Source of the DNA: Aquimarina sp. TRL1
Lineage (GTDB): Bacteria > Bacteroidota > Bacteroidia > Flavobacteriales > Flavobacteriaceae
Reading direction: 5' to 3'
NCBI RefSeq assembly: GCF_013365535.1
Contig: NZ_CP053590.1
Span: 2,470,501-2,534,500 of the forward strand
Length of the DNA stretch: 64,000 nt
The notes below the pieces were generated by a model. It did no database searches. It was not told the origin of the DNA and worked only from the letters and a program-made list of their open reading frames with translations. Below are positions 51,032 to 59,028 of the stretch, piece after piece. The translations under genes and the position numbers were made by a program. Position 1 is the first letter of the stretch. Every line of letters starts with the position of its first letter.

Positions 51032-52825
51032 TTACTTTTTGATAAACCGGATTGCTTTTTGAGTATCGTATTTTAAAAGATACACTCCGCTTTGTAATTT
51101 TTGTAAGGGACCAGAAATGTCATATGAATTATTTTGACTTTCCGGAAGAGGCAGTGAGAGTACTTTTTGTCCATGAATTGTGTACACTGTGATAGTAGCA
51201 TCATAAGGTGGCGGAGTAAGAATACTTATCGTAGCTGTATCTTCTATGACAGAAGGAGTGATGACGATATTAGGTTGTTCTTTTGGAGTTGTACTCTCTG
51301 GATTAAAAGTCATAAAAGGATCCTCGTTACCGAGTACAAAGCCAGATATTAAGTTTCGTTTGATGTTTTGATGATTAGTTGCATGGATGATGATACTATA
51401 AACTCCATGGGGTAGTACGGAAGGGTCGAATACAAATTTATTACCGTTTTTGGTAAAATTAATAATCTCTTCAGGATCGTTTATATCTTCTGAAGAAGTA
51501 TCATAAATAACTCCCCAAACATCGAAATTTGTAGGGACTGAAAACTTCTCTTTTTCAGGGGTAGTAAATGAAACTTCTAAAAAAGGCTTTTGTGAAGAAA
51601 TTTCATTAGAAAAAGACATGACAGGGCCATTTGCGTCTTTTACGAAGGCGATAAATGCTGAATCACTGTGTAATGCCATATCTTTTTTAGTAGGTTGTAG
51701 TATCGTTCTGTGAGGAATTTTGTGTACAGGAATGATATCTTTTTTCTTATTATGTGTGTTTGATGTTTGAAAAATAGCATTTTCTTTTTTGTGAATAATA
51801 TCAATCCATTGTGTTTTGGAGGTGCTTTTTTCTAGATGTAAGCGGTGCTCTTTGTCTGATTGTATGAGGTAATAGTTACTTTCTAATGAGGTTGTTGATG
51901 GTTTTAAAGATGTAGTTTCCAGAAATGTTCTTTTGTTATCATTCTCTATATATGGACGGATGTGTTTCCAGCTAAATTGACCGAAGCTAATATCGAGATG
52001 ATCAAAAATAGCGTTGGGGTCTTTGTCTTTAAAATGAATAGTGGCATTAGGACGTAAGGTACTACTATAAGGGGCAACTCCGTCATTACTTCCTTGCTTA
52101 GCGAGTAATACACCTCCGGAAACTAAAAAGACAGGGGCAGCAATAGGTACAGAGCTATTGTAAAAACCAGAGGCTCCAAAAGAAATAAATTTTTGAGGTT
52201 GATTGCTAGGGTGTTTGTCAAAATATGGTCGTACAATATCCCTGCAATAATAAGTAGTGGACGTTCTTGCTCCTTCGTTTAATCCTGTTAACTTCCATAT
52301 CCAGTTTAGTAGAGGTACTTGTGAAATATCAGCAAGATAAGTCCCCCAAAAAGGAGTTCCCAAAGCAAAAACATTGGCTACTTTATCTTTTTTTCCATAA
52401 TGAAACATTGCTGCTTCAGCTGCTTTTCCTCCATTACTATGCGCAATAAGATATACCTGTGGGATGCCATATTTATGAGTGATTATATCCAGTGCACTAG
52501 CTAATAATTTTCCATTTGTCCAAAGTCCTTCTCCTCGGGTAGTGGCAACAAAAACAGCTTGATATCCTTCGTTAAAGACATCTTGATAGAAAGTGTTTTT
52601 GAATAAAAACTGACTTTGATTAAGGTCAATGTACCCATGATTAAAAACAATGACTTTGCCATTATAATTTTCGGGAGTGGCTCCATAATGAATGGTGGGA
52701 TGAAAAAGAGGACCAATAAAATTGTTCGTTATTTTTGTTGGTGTGGGGAGCTGTATTTCTTTAAAATTCTGAGTATAAGATGTAAGTGAAAAAAATAAGA
52801 GTAGTGTAATAAGTTGAAATTTCAT
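51032..52825 (-). CDS. Secreted lipase-like alpha/beta hydrolase with T9SS sorting domain
   Basis: 597 residues from the ATG that starts the signal peptide MKFQLITLLLFFSLTSYTQ; a longer frame to 52864 is rejected. An alpha/beta-hydrolase domain covers about 40-270: KVIVFNHGYIDLNQ (oxyanion region), then VYLIAHSNGGKAAEAAMFHY with the nucleophile Ser in an H-S-N-G-G elbow, and ANVFALGTPFWGTYLADI. Residues 410-500 form a beta-rich domain, and the last roughly 75 form a type A T9SS signal (ITVYTIHGQKVLSLPL, LQSGVYLLKYDT, IRFIKK). It is probably a surface or secreted esterase/lipase. Confidence 0.85.
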   Translation of the reverse strand: MKFQLITLLLFFSLTSYTQNFKEIQLPTPTKITNNFIGPLFHPTIHYGATPENYNGKVIVFNHGYIDLNQSQFLFKNTFYQDVFNEGYQAVFVATTRGEGLWTNGKLLASALDIITHKYGIPQVYLIAHSNGGKAAEAAMFHYGKKDKVANVFALGTPFWGTYLADISQVPLLNWIWKLTGLNEGARTSTTYYCRDIVRPYFDKHPSNQPQKFISFGASGFYNSSVPIAAPVFLVSGGVLLAKQGSNDGVAPYSSTLRPNATIHFKDKDPNAIFDHLDISFGQFSWKHIRPYIENDNKRTFLETTSLKPSTTSLESNYYLIQSDKEHRLHLEKSTSKTQWIDIIHKKENAIFQTSNTHNKKKDIIPVHKIPHRTILQPTKKDMALHSDSAFIAFVKDANGPVMSFSNEISSQKPFLEVSFTTPEKEKFSVPTNFDVWGVIYDTSSEDINDPEEIINFTKNGNKFVFDPSVLPHGVYSIIIHATNHQNIKRNLISGFVLGNEDPFMTFNPESTTPKEQPNIVITPSVIEDTATISILTPPPYDATITVYTIHGQKVLSLPLPESQNNSYDISGPLQKLQSGVYLLKYDTQKAIRFIKK

Positions 52826-52942
52826 AGTTAATGAGTTTGTGTGTTTGTTTTTTGTAAATATCATAATATATATGTTAAAATAATGAATATTTGATAGATT
52901 TTCTTGTTTTTGAAGATTTTATGTGCTTATCAGAAAGTAATG

Positions 52943-52950
52943 TATTTTTG
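52943..52950 (+). promoter_or_regulatory. -7 box of the Kdo transferase gene
   Basis: TATTTTTG, matching TAnnTTTG, 23 bp before the TTG start. No TTTG lies at the standard distance upstream. Confidence 0.5.
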
Positions 52951-52973
52951 TAGCTTATATAAAAAACGAGTTT

Positions 52974-54218
52974 TTGAAAATTTTATACGCTATACTATCT
53001 GTTTTGTTTCAATGGTCATTACCATTAATAGGTACTTTAAGTTCTAAGTTGCGATTGTTTGCAAATGGTAGAAAACACAGTTTTTCAGTATTAGAAAAAA
53101 ACCTAAAAAAAGGAGATAAAGTTATTTGGTTTCATTGTGCTTCTCTAGGAGAATATGAGCAAGGAGTTCCTGTTATGGAATCGTTGAAAAAAGAATATCC
53201 TACCTATAAGTTGTTGGTTACTTTTTTTTCTCCTTCGGGGTATGAGGCAAAAAAGAAAAGTACGCTTGCTGATGTGGTTTTGTATTTACCAGTCGATACG
53301 ATTCGTAATGCCAAGCGATTTGTTAAGTATGTACAACCAAAAATGGCACTATTTGTAAAATACGAGTTTTGGCCAAATTATTTTCAGGAGTTAAAAAAAG
53401 AAGGGATTCCAGTTGTGATTATTTCTGCTGCATTTAGAGAAAATCAATCTTTTTTTAAATGGTATGGAGGTTTTATGCGTACTGTCCTGAGGTCGGTTTC
53501 TCATTTTTTTGTTCAGGATGAGATTTCCAAAGAATTGTTAAATCGTATAGGATTCTCTAATGTTTCAGTTAGTGGTGATACCCGTTTTGACAGGGTTTCT
53601 CATCAAATAGAAATGAATAACAAGGTCGATTTTATCTCTGAATTTGTAGGGGGGCGATTGTGTGTAGTTATAGGCAGTTCCTGGAAAGAAGATGAAGAAG
53701 TCTTTATTAATTATATCAATCGGGCTCCGGCATCATTATGCTTCATTATAGCACCTCATGAAATCAAGGAGAGTGGAGTTGCGTCATTGGTCGATAAAAT
53801 TACCAAAAAAACAATTCGTTATTCGGATAGAGAAGGTAAGGAACTGAATTCATATCAGGTTTTTGTAATGAATACTATTGGATATCTGTCCAGGGTATAT
53901 AGTTATGCTGATATCACTTATGTTGGTGGGGCTATGGGAACCTCGGGGTTACATAATATTTTAGAGCCGGCTACTTTTGGAGTTCCGGTGATCATCGGAA
54001 AGAATTTCGATAAGTTTTGGGAAGCGAAGCAATTGCAAAAACTGGCAGGCTTGTTTTCCGTTTCTTCTCAGGAGGAATTCTCTGTAATTATTGACAGATT
54101 GATCGATGATAAACAGTTTAGAGAAAAAACCGGGATGATATCAGGGCATTTTATTAACAGCAATACCGGAGCTACTCATACTATTATGACGTACATAACA
54201 GCATCTGGGAATTTGTGA
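52974..54218 (+). CDS. waaA: 3-deoxy-D-manno-octulosonic acid (Kdo) transferase
   Basis: 414 residues, TTG start. It adds Kdo to lipid A at the inner membrane. An N-terminal hydrophobic anchor (MKILYAILSVLFQWSLPLI) precedes VIWFHCASLGEYEQGVPVM (the conserved H-C/A-x-S-L-G-E with the catalytic Glu), YLPVDTIRNAKRFV, KYEFWPNYFQEL, and in the C-lobe VVIGSSWKEDEEVF, FIIAPHE and YVGGAMGTSGLHNILEPATF. Length is close to E. coli WaaA (425). It is divergent from the lipase-like gene. Confidence 0.95.
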   Translation: MKILYAILSVLFQWSLPLIGTLSSKLRLFANGRKHSFSVLEKNLKKGDKVIWFHCASLGEYEQGVPVMESLKKEYPTYKLLVTFFSPSGYEAKKKSTLADVVLYLPVDTIRNAKRFVKYVQPKMALFVKYEFWPNYFQELKKEGIPVVIISAAFRENQSFFKWYGGFMRTVLRSVSHFFVQDEISKELLNRIGFSNVSVSGDTRFDRVSHQIEMNNKVDFISEFVGGRLCVVIGSSWKEDEEVFINYINRAPASLCFIIAPHEIKESGVASLVDKITKKTIRYSDREGKELNSYQVFVMNTIGYLSRVYSYADITYVGGAMGTSGLHNILEPATFGVPVIIGKNFDKFWEAKQLQKLAGLFSVSSQEEFSVIIDRLIDDKQFREKTGMISGHFINSNTGATHTIMTYITASGNL

Positions 54219-54225
54219 TTAAAGA

Positions 54226-54885
54226 CTATACAGAAACTGCTTGTCGCAAATAGCGTCTAAAAGGAAGCATTTCTTTGTAAACCTGTACAACATAATCGGT
54301 AAAATCATCTTGGAGTACCTGTTTCTTTTCCAGAGGGTGAATTACAGCAAATGTTTTGTGTTTTAATAGATCGATATGCTCGTGGTCTGTAGTATAGCCT
54401 TTAGGGGCTTTTTTTAAGAGGTCATTTCCATCTGTATACAGTGACCCGAACATCTTTTTGAAACTTTTTTTAGTAATTATTTTTTTTAATTCTTCTCCGT
54501 TATAATCGATTGCTTCCCGAATACTGTTTAGAATCTTGTTTTCAGGTTTCCAATATCCTCCAGCAAGAAGACATTCGGAAATCCCGATATGAATATAAAA
54601 ATCTCCTTGCTTTGTCAACTGGTCCAAACCTGCACCAAAATGATCTTTGTAAACAGGTTTATGAGGATGAAATAGTAAATTGTTATTGATCCGATTCATT
54701 CCTTTTTTTCCGGGAGTAGGAAAATAATCAGGATCCATTGCCGCAAGTCGATCGTTCAGCTCATCTAGCCATTGGATAAAATTAGTTCTGTTTTTTTGAT
54801 ACGCTTTCCTATGGGCATCCATCCATTCCTTGGAATTATTTTGTTGAAGTTTTTCTAAAAAATGAAAAAGCTGCTGAAAGTCCAT
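54226..54885 (-). CDS. DUF2461-family protein
   Basis: 219 residues, without signal peptide. It begins with an F..L..N(S/N)KEWMDAHRKAYQKN pattern and goes on with NRINNNLLFHPHKPVYKDHF, FYIHIGISECLLAGGYWKPE and a basic C-terminus (RRYLRQAVSV), all matching the DUF2461 (TIGR02453) family of unknown function. It lies 24 bp after the deoxynucleoside kinase gene on the same strand. Confidence 0.9.
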   Translation of the reverse strand: MDFQQLFHFLEKLQQNNSKEWMDAHRKAYQKNRTNFIQWLDELNDRLAAMDPDYFPTPGKKGMNRINNNLLFHPHKPVYKDHFGAGLDQLTKQGDFYIHIGISECLLAGGYWKPENKILNSIREAIDYNGEELKKIITKKSFKKMFGSLYTDGNDLLKKAPKGYTTDHEHIDLLKHKTFAVIHPLEKKQVLQDDFTDYVVQVYKEMLPFRRYLRQAVSV

Positions 54886-54909
54886 TTTATCGAGTATAGA
54901 ATTTAGAGT

Positions 54910-55524
54910 TTAGAACAATCCGTGTAATTGTGCATCTATTTTATTAATGATATCTCCCAGATCTTCTGGGTTATCTACAAAATTAATGTGATCTACATCG
55001 ATAATTAATAAGTTCCCTTTGTCATACCCGTGTACCCATGCTTCATAGCGCTCATTTAATCTACTGAGGTAATCAATACTGATAGAGTTTTCGTAATCCC
55101 GACCTCGTTTGTGAATTTGTGCCACTAGATTAGGGATACTGCTTCTCAGATAAATCATAAGATCAGGACCTTCGACAACACTTTCCATCAAATCAAATAA
55201 AGAACGGTAATTTTCGAAATCTCTATTAGTCATTAACCCCATTGCATGCAGGTTAGGAGCAAAGATATAAGCATCTTCATAAATTGTCCTGTCTTGAATA
55301 ATGTCTTTTCCGTTTTTTCGGATTTCCAGAATTTGCCTGAATCTACTGTTTAAAAAATAGATTTGAAGATTAAAAGACCAGCGTTCCATTTTATTGTAGA
55401 AATCTTCCAGATATGGATTCTCCATTACATCTTCAAATTGAGCTTCCCACTTGTAATGTTTCGCTAATAAACGTGTTAAGGTTGTTTTTCCAGCACCAAT
55501 GTTTCCCGCAACTGCTATATGCAT
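54910..55524 (-). CDS. Deoxynucleoside kinase
   Basis: 204 residues. It phosphorylates deoxynucleosides for salvage. P-loop MHIAVAGNIGAGKTTLTRLL; NPYLEDFYNKMERWSFNLQI (substrate site with the conserved Glu); QDRTIYEDAYIFAPN (D-R-T in place of D-R-S, the catalytic region); the lid RGRDYENSISIDYLSRLNER. It belongs with the dCK/dGK-like family; specificity cannot be set from the sequence. It heads a two-gene unit with the DUF2461 protein. Confidence 0.94.
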   Translation of the reverse strand: MHIAVAGNIGAGKTTLTRLLAKHYKWEAQFEDVMENPYLEDFYNKMERWSFNLQIYFLNSRFRQILEIRKNGKDIIQDRTIYEDAYIFAPNLHAMGLMTNRDFENYRSLFDLMESVVEGPDLMIYLRSSIPNLVAQIHKRGRDYENSISIDYLSRLNERYEAWVHGYDKGNLLIIDVDHINFVDNPEDLGDIINKIDAQLHGLF

Positions 55525-55750
55525 TTTTTATTTTTTTTTGGGGTGTTAAAGCAATATCCTTTTTAGGTTTGGTCGTAAATATAAAATATTTCCTGACTAA
55601 CATAAAACTGTTTTAACGTAATTTCGATGAGATTATTCTGCCTTTTTATTTTCTTTCCTCAGGAAGAACAAGAAGAGGAAGGGGAGTTTTAATTTTATGG
55701 AATTATAAGGAATGTTATTGGGTTTTATCGGTTTGAAATGTGTATAGGTA

Positions 55751-56431
55751 CTAATCTATAAGCTTATATCCATAGCCTCTAATGTTTATAATCTGTAATT
55801 GAGGGTCGTGTTTTAGTTTTTTTCTGAGTTTTGTAATAAAAACATCCATGCTTCTTCCATTAAAAAAATCATCGTCTCCCCATAATTTTTTTAAGATCAT
55901 GGAACGATCTAAAACCTGGTTTTTGTTTTTTATTAAATGGAACAATAAATGGGATTCTCTATGAGTTAGTTGCTGCGTCTCGTTTCTGTGCTCCAGTTGT
56001 TGTTTGGGGAAATTAAAAGTGTATTGACCAATCATCATGACTTCTGCTTTTTTTTGAAGAAGTGTTCTTTGAAGTAGATTGTTGATTCGTACAATGAGTT
56101 CTTCCATACTAAAAGGTTTCTTTAGATAGTCATTGCCCCCGATAGAAAAGCCTTCAACTACATCTTCAGTTTGGGACTTTGCTGTTAGGAAAATGATAGG
56201 AATCGTATCATCTATCTGTCGGATTTCTTTTGCGACAGTAAATCCATCTTTTTTAGGCATCATTACATCCAATACAAGTAGTTTGGCATCTGTGTTTTTA
56301 TATAATTGTATAGCCTCAATTCCATTGCAGGCGATATGGACTTTAAACGATCTGGTGCTTAGACTCTCTTTTATAATTTGCGCTAGAGAGGGTTCGTCTT
56401 CTGCTAAAATAATTTCTGTAAAGTTACTCAT
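55751..56431 (-). CDS. OmpR/PhoB-family response regulator
   Basis: 226 residues. Receiver domain (about 1-118) with the acidic pair in ILAEDEPSLAQ, the phospho-acceptor Asp in LLVLDVMMPKKDG (about 54), Thr in IIFLTAKSQ and Lys in DYLKKPFSMEEL. A winged-helix DNA-binding domain follows (about 130-226: LTHRESHLLFHLIKNKNQVL; MDVFITKLRKKLKHD; NIRGYGYKLI). Its start overlaps the kinase gene by 8 bp. It probably binds the GTTAAC array upstream of the operon (inference). Confidence 0.96.
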   Translation of the reverse strand: MSNFTEIILAEDEPSLAQIIKESLSTRSFKVHIACNGIEAIQLYKNTDAKLLVLDVMMPKKDGFTVAKEIRQIDDTIPIIFLTAKSQTEDVVEGFSIGGNDYLKKPFSMEELIVRINNLLQRTLLQKKAEVMMIGQYTFNFPKQQLEHRNETQQLTHRESHLLFHLIKNKNQVLDRSMILKKLWGDDDFFNGRSMDVFITKLRKKLKHDPQLQIINIRGYGYKLID

Positions 56432-57983
56432 TGGGGAGGGTAATTATAAAGTTAGTCATTTGGTGATCTAAAGTAGCAGTAATGGTTCCCTGGTGTTTTT
56501 CTATTATTGTTTTTGTGTAGAATAAACCAATTCCGAATCCTTTTACATCATGGGTATTGCCCTTGGGAACACGGTAGAATTTCTCAAATATCTTGTCTTT
56601 GTGTGCCTTTGATAGAGAAGAACCATTATCACTAATCTGTATTGTTATCTGATTGTTGTGATCTTTGATCGCTATATGAATCTCATTCCCTCCATATTTG
56701 ATCGCATTATCAATGATATTGTTTATGGCATTTTCAATATGAAAGATATCTATATGTGCATAAATTTTGGTAGAAGACGGTAGGTACTGTATCTTTTTTT
56801 TCTGAGATAATTGGTGTTGATGTTTGGCAATACAATCATTCATAAAGCTAACGAGTTCTATGCGTTCTTTATTTAGTTGTAATTTGTCACTGTCCAGGGA
56901 GGCGGTTTCCAGTATTTTTTCCACCATTAAATTTAGTTTTTGTAATTGCTCAAATGAGATAGTTACATATTTTTTTGTTTTTTCAGGATTGTTGTTTTTA
57001 TTAAACAAAGAAATCCCTTCCAGAGCAGCATTGATGGTAGTAATAGGAGTTTTGAACTCATGTGTGATATTGCTGATCAGATCATTTTTTACTTCTGCAA
57101 GTTGTTTTTGACGGTTGATGATTCTCAATAAATATAACATGCAATAGATAACGGTAGCAATCAGAATAAAAGAGAGAAGTATTCCCAGCAGGTTTTTTTT
57201 GAGTAAGGTAGTTGTTGTGTTGGTATATGATAATCCGATAGTACTGCTATATGGCAAGTATAAAGAAGTTGTGGAAGTGGTTAAGGTCTTTTGTGGAGGA
57301 CTGGAAAAAGGGATGATTTTTTGATTGTTGAACTGATCGTTATACGTTAATGAATAATCAACGGTAATTTGTTTTCGGGAAAATTCATGTTTCAAAAGAC
57401 TGTCTAATTGATGAATATTCATATTGTCATTCGAAACAGAAATAAGAATTTTGGAAGCCAGTTCTTTAATGGGTTCTGCTTCTATCAATTTTAATTTTTC
57501 TATTTCAATGATAGTGTCCCCAGTTTTAGGTATGGTGATAAACTTAATTTGGCTGGTGCTTTCAGGGGATTTTTCAGGAAGGTTGTACTTTACCATATTA
57601 GAAAGGCTGGAATCTGTATATACCCTCATTGTATTCAGTTTTTTATTTTTTTGCAAATTAGGGTAATGTTTCTGTGGACTATAAGGGTAGGGAAAAGTAT
57701 CCTTGTGAGATTGTTTATGGCTTTGATGGGAACCGTCTCTTTTTACTTCAGAAAACTCATAATAATGTTGGCTAATAGACGTCGCGAGATCTAGTGTATT
57801 ATCCTTAGCAATTTTCTCATAGTAATAGTTGACAGCATTATCCAGACCGATTTGAACATCGTTAATAAGCTGTTGTTCACTTGCTTTATAATTTTTGTAA
57901 TTCCAATATAATTGTATGCCTATAGTGATGAGACTTACTATGGCTATAAAAAACAAAATATGTTGATCACGTTTTTTCTGCAT
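56424..57983 (-). CDS. Two-component sensor histidine kinase
   Basis: 519 residues. Helix 1 at about 8-27 (ILFFIAIVSLITIGIQLYW), a roughly 230-residue periplasmic sensor domain with no named fold, helix 2 at about 265-287 (LLGILLSFILIATVIYCMLY), HisKA with the phospho-His in LISNITHEFKTPITTINAAL (about 307), and the ATPase boxes NIIDNAIKYGG, DNGSSLSKAHKDKIFEKFYR and GFGIGLFYTK. The N-box and G-boxes are intact. A -7 box TATTTTTG lies only 5 bp before the ATG, so the mRNA may be nearly leaderless. The signal sensed is unknown. Confidence 0.95.
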   Translation of the reverse strand: MQKKRDQHILFFIAIVSLITIGIQLYWNYKNYKASEQQLINDVQIGLDNAVNYYYEKIAKDNTLDLATSISQHYYEFSEVKRDGSHQSHKQSHKDTFPYPYSPQKHYPNLQKNKKLNTMRVYTDSSLSNMVKYNLPEKSPESTSQIKFITIPKTGDTIIEIEKLKLIEAEPIKELASKILISVSNDNMNIHQLDSLLKHEFSRKQITVDYSLTYNDQFNNQKIIPFSSPPQKTLTTSTTSLYLPYSSTIGLSYTNTTTTLLKKNLLGILLSFILIATVIYCMLYLLRIINRQKQLAEVKNDLISNITHEFKTPITTINAALEGISLFNKNNNPEKTKKYVTISFEQLQKLNLMVEKILETASLDSDKLQLNKERIELVSFMNDCIAKHQHQLSQKKKIQYLPSSTKIYAHIDIFHIENAINNIIDNAIKYGGNEIHIAIKDHNNQITIQISDNGSSLSKAHKDKIFEKFYRVPKGNTHDVKGFGIGLFYTKTIIEKHQGTITATLDHQMTNFIITLPNE

Positions 57984-57987
57984 AGGT

Positions 57988-58079
57988 CAAAAATACAATA
58001 CTAAAATAGTTTTAAATGAATGGGTTAACATTCGTTAACACTTGTTAACCGTAAGATTTTTAATAGGTGCTCATCTTTG
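57988..58079. promoter_or_regulatory. Divergent promoters around three phased GTTAAC sites
   Basis: GTTAAC occurs at 58024-58029, 58034-58039 and 58044-58049, exactly 10 bp apart, within a tandem direct repeat GTTAACa(t/c)t(c/t). A minus -7 box TATTTTTG (57988-57995) serves the kinase operon and a plus CATCTTTG (58072-58079) serves the GLPGLI gene. A 10-bp phased array is what an OmpR-type regulator would occupy as a row of dimers on one helix face. Confidence 0.7.
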
Positions 58080-58118
58080 TCTCAAACTTTTTATAAATAC
58101 AATTTAAACAAAAAAGAT

Positions 58119-58937
58119 ATGATACGAATAATGATACTACTTATGATGCTGTTTGTTAATTCTTTGTTTGCTCAGGATTTTCAGGGGGTGGCAATATATC
58201 AATCAAGCAGCAAAATGGATCTTGATATAGGTGAATCAGCAGCTCCTTCCGGAATGAAAGAGCAACTTGAAGCGATGTTGATCAAACAATTTCAAAAAGA
58301 GTACCGATTGGATTTTTCTATTCATGAATCGATATATCAGGAAGAAAAACAATTAGAGAATCCCGCTTCTAATCAGGGCGTTAAAATGATTGTGATAGGT
58401 TCAGGTGGTGGAGAGGTGTTGTATAAGAATACAAAAGAATCAAGGTATGTGAGTAGTAATGACATTTTTGGTAAACAGTTTTTGATTAAAGATACATTGC
58501 GAAAAAATAAATGGGAGTTAACCAACGAAACAAAAAAAATAGGGAATTATTTATGTTATAAAGCTACCCGAAAAGTAGAGAGCATTGAAATAAGAAATAT
58601 TACAATTAATGGAGAAAAAGAAAAGGCTAAAGAGAAGAAAAAGGAACAGCTAATAACAGCCTGGTATACGCCATTGATACCAGTAAGTAATGGACCTTCT
58701 ATGTATGGAGGGCTGCCGGGTTTGATATTGGAAGTTAATGATGGTAAGCAGACGATGCTTTGCAAAAAAATTGTAATCAATCCTAAAAATAAAGTAACGA
58801 TCAAAGAACCAGCAAAAGGAAAAGTAGTTACTCAGGAACGATTTAATGAGATTATGAATAAGAAAATAGAAGAAATGAAAATACATTCTAGTCATCGTTC
58901 AGGAGATGGTGGTATCGAAATAAAAATAGGAGGATAA
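58119..58937 (+). CDS. GLPGLI-family secreted protein
   Basis: 272 residues from ATG 58119 (signal peptide MIRIMILLMMLFVNSLFA); an in-frame TTG at 58077 lies inside the -7 box and is rejected. The family motif is SMYGGLPGLILEVNDGKQT (about 205-223), followed by TKKI-type strands and a basic stretch. GLPGLI proteins are Bacteroidota-specific, periplasmic or surface, and often sit beside outer-membrane barrels, as here (92 bp before the next gene). Their function is unknown. Probably controlled by the adjacent two-component system. Confidence 0.9.
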   Translation: MIRIMILLMMLFVNSLFAQDFQGVAIYQSSSKMDLDIGESAAPSGMKEQLEAMLIKQFQKEYRLDFSIHESIYQEEKQLENPASNQGVKMIVIGSGGGEVLYKNTKESRYVSSNDIFGKQFLIKDTLRKNKWELTNETKKIGNYLCYKATRKVESIEIRNITINGEKEKAKEKKKEQLITAWYTPLIPVSNGPSMYGGLPGLILEVNDGKQTMLCKKIVINPKNKVTIKEPAKGKVVTQERFNEIMNKKIEEMKIHSSHRSGDGGIEIKIGG

Positions 58938-59028
58938 GTCATACGGGAAAATCAATTAACGTATAGAGTAAAAGGAAGTTGGTGCAGATATTATTTGTAA
59001 CCAAAAAAACATCAATTAAAAAACGAAC

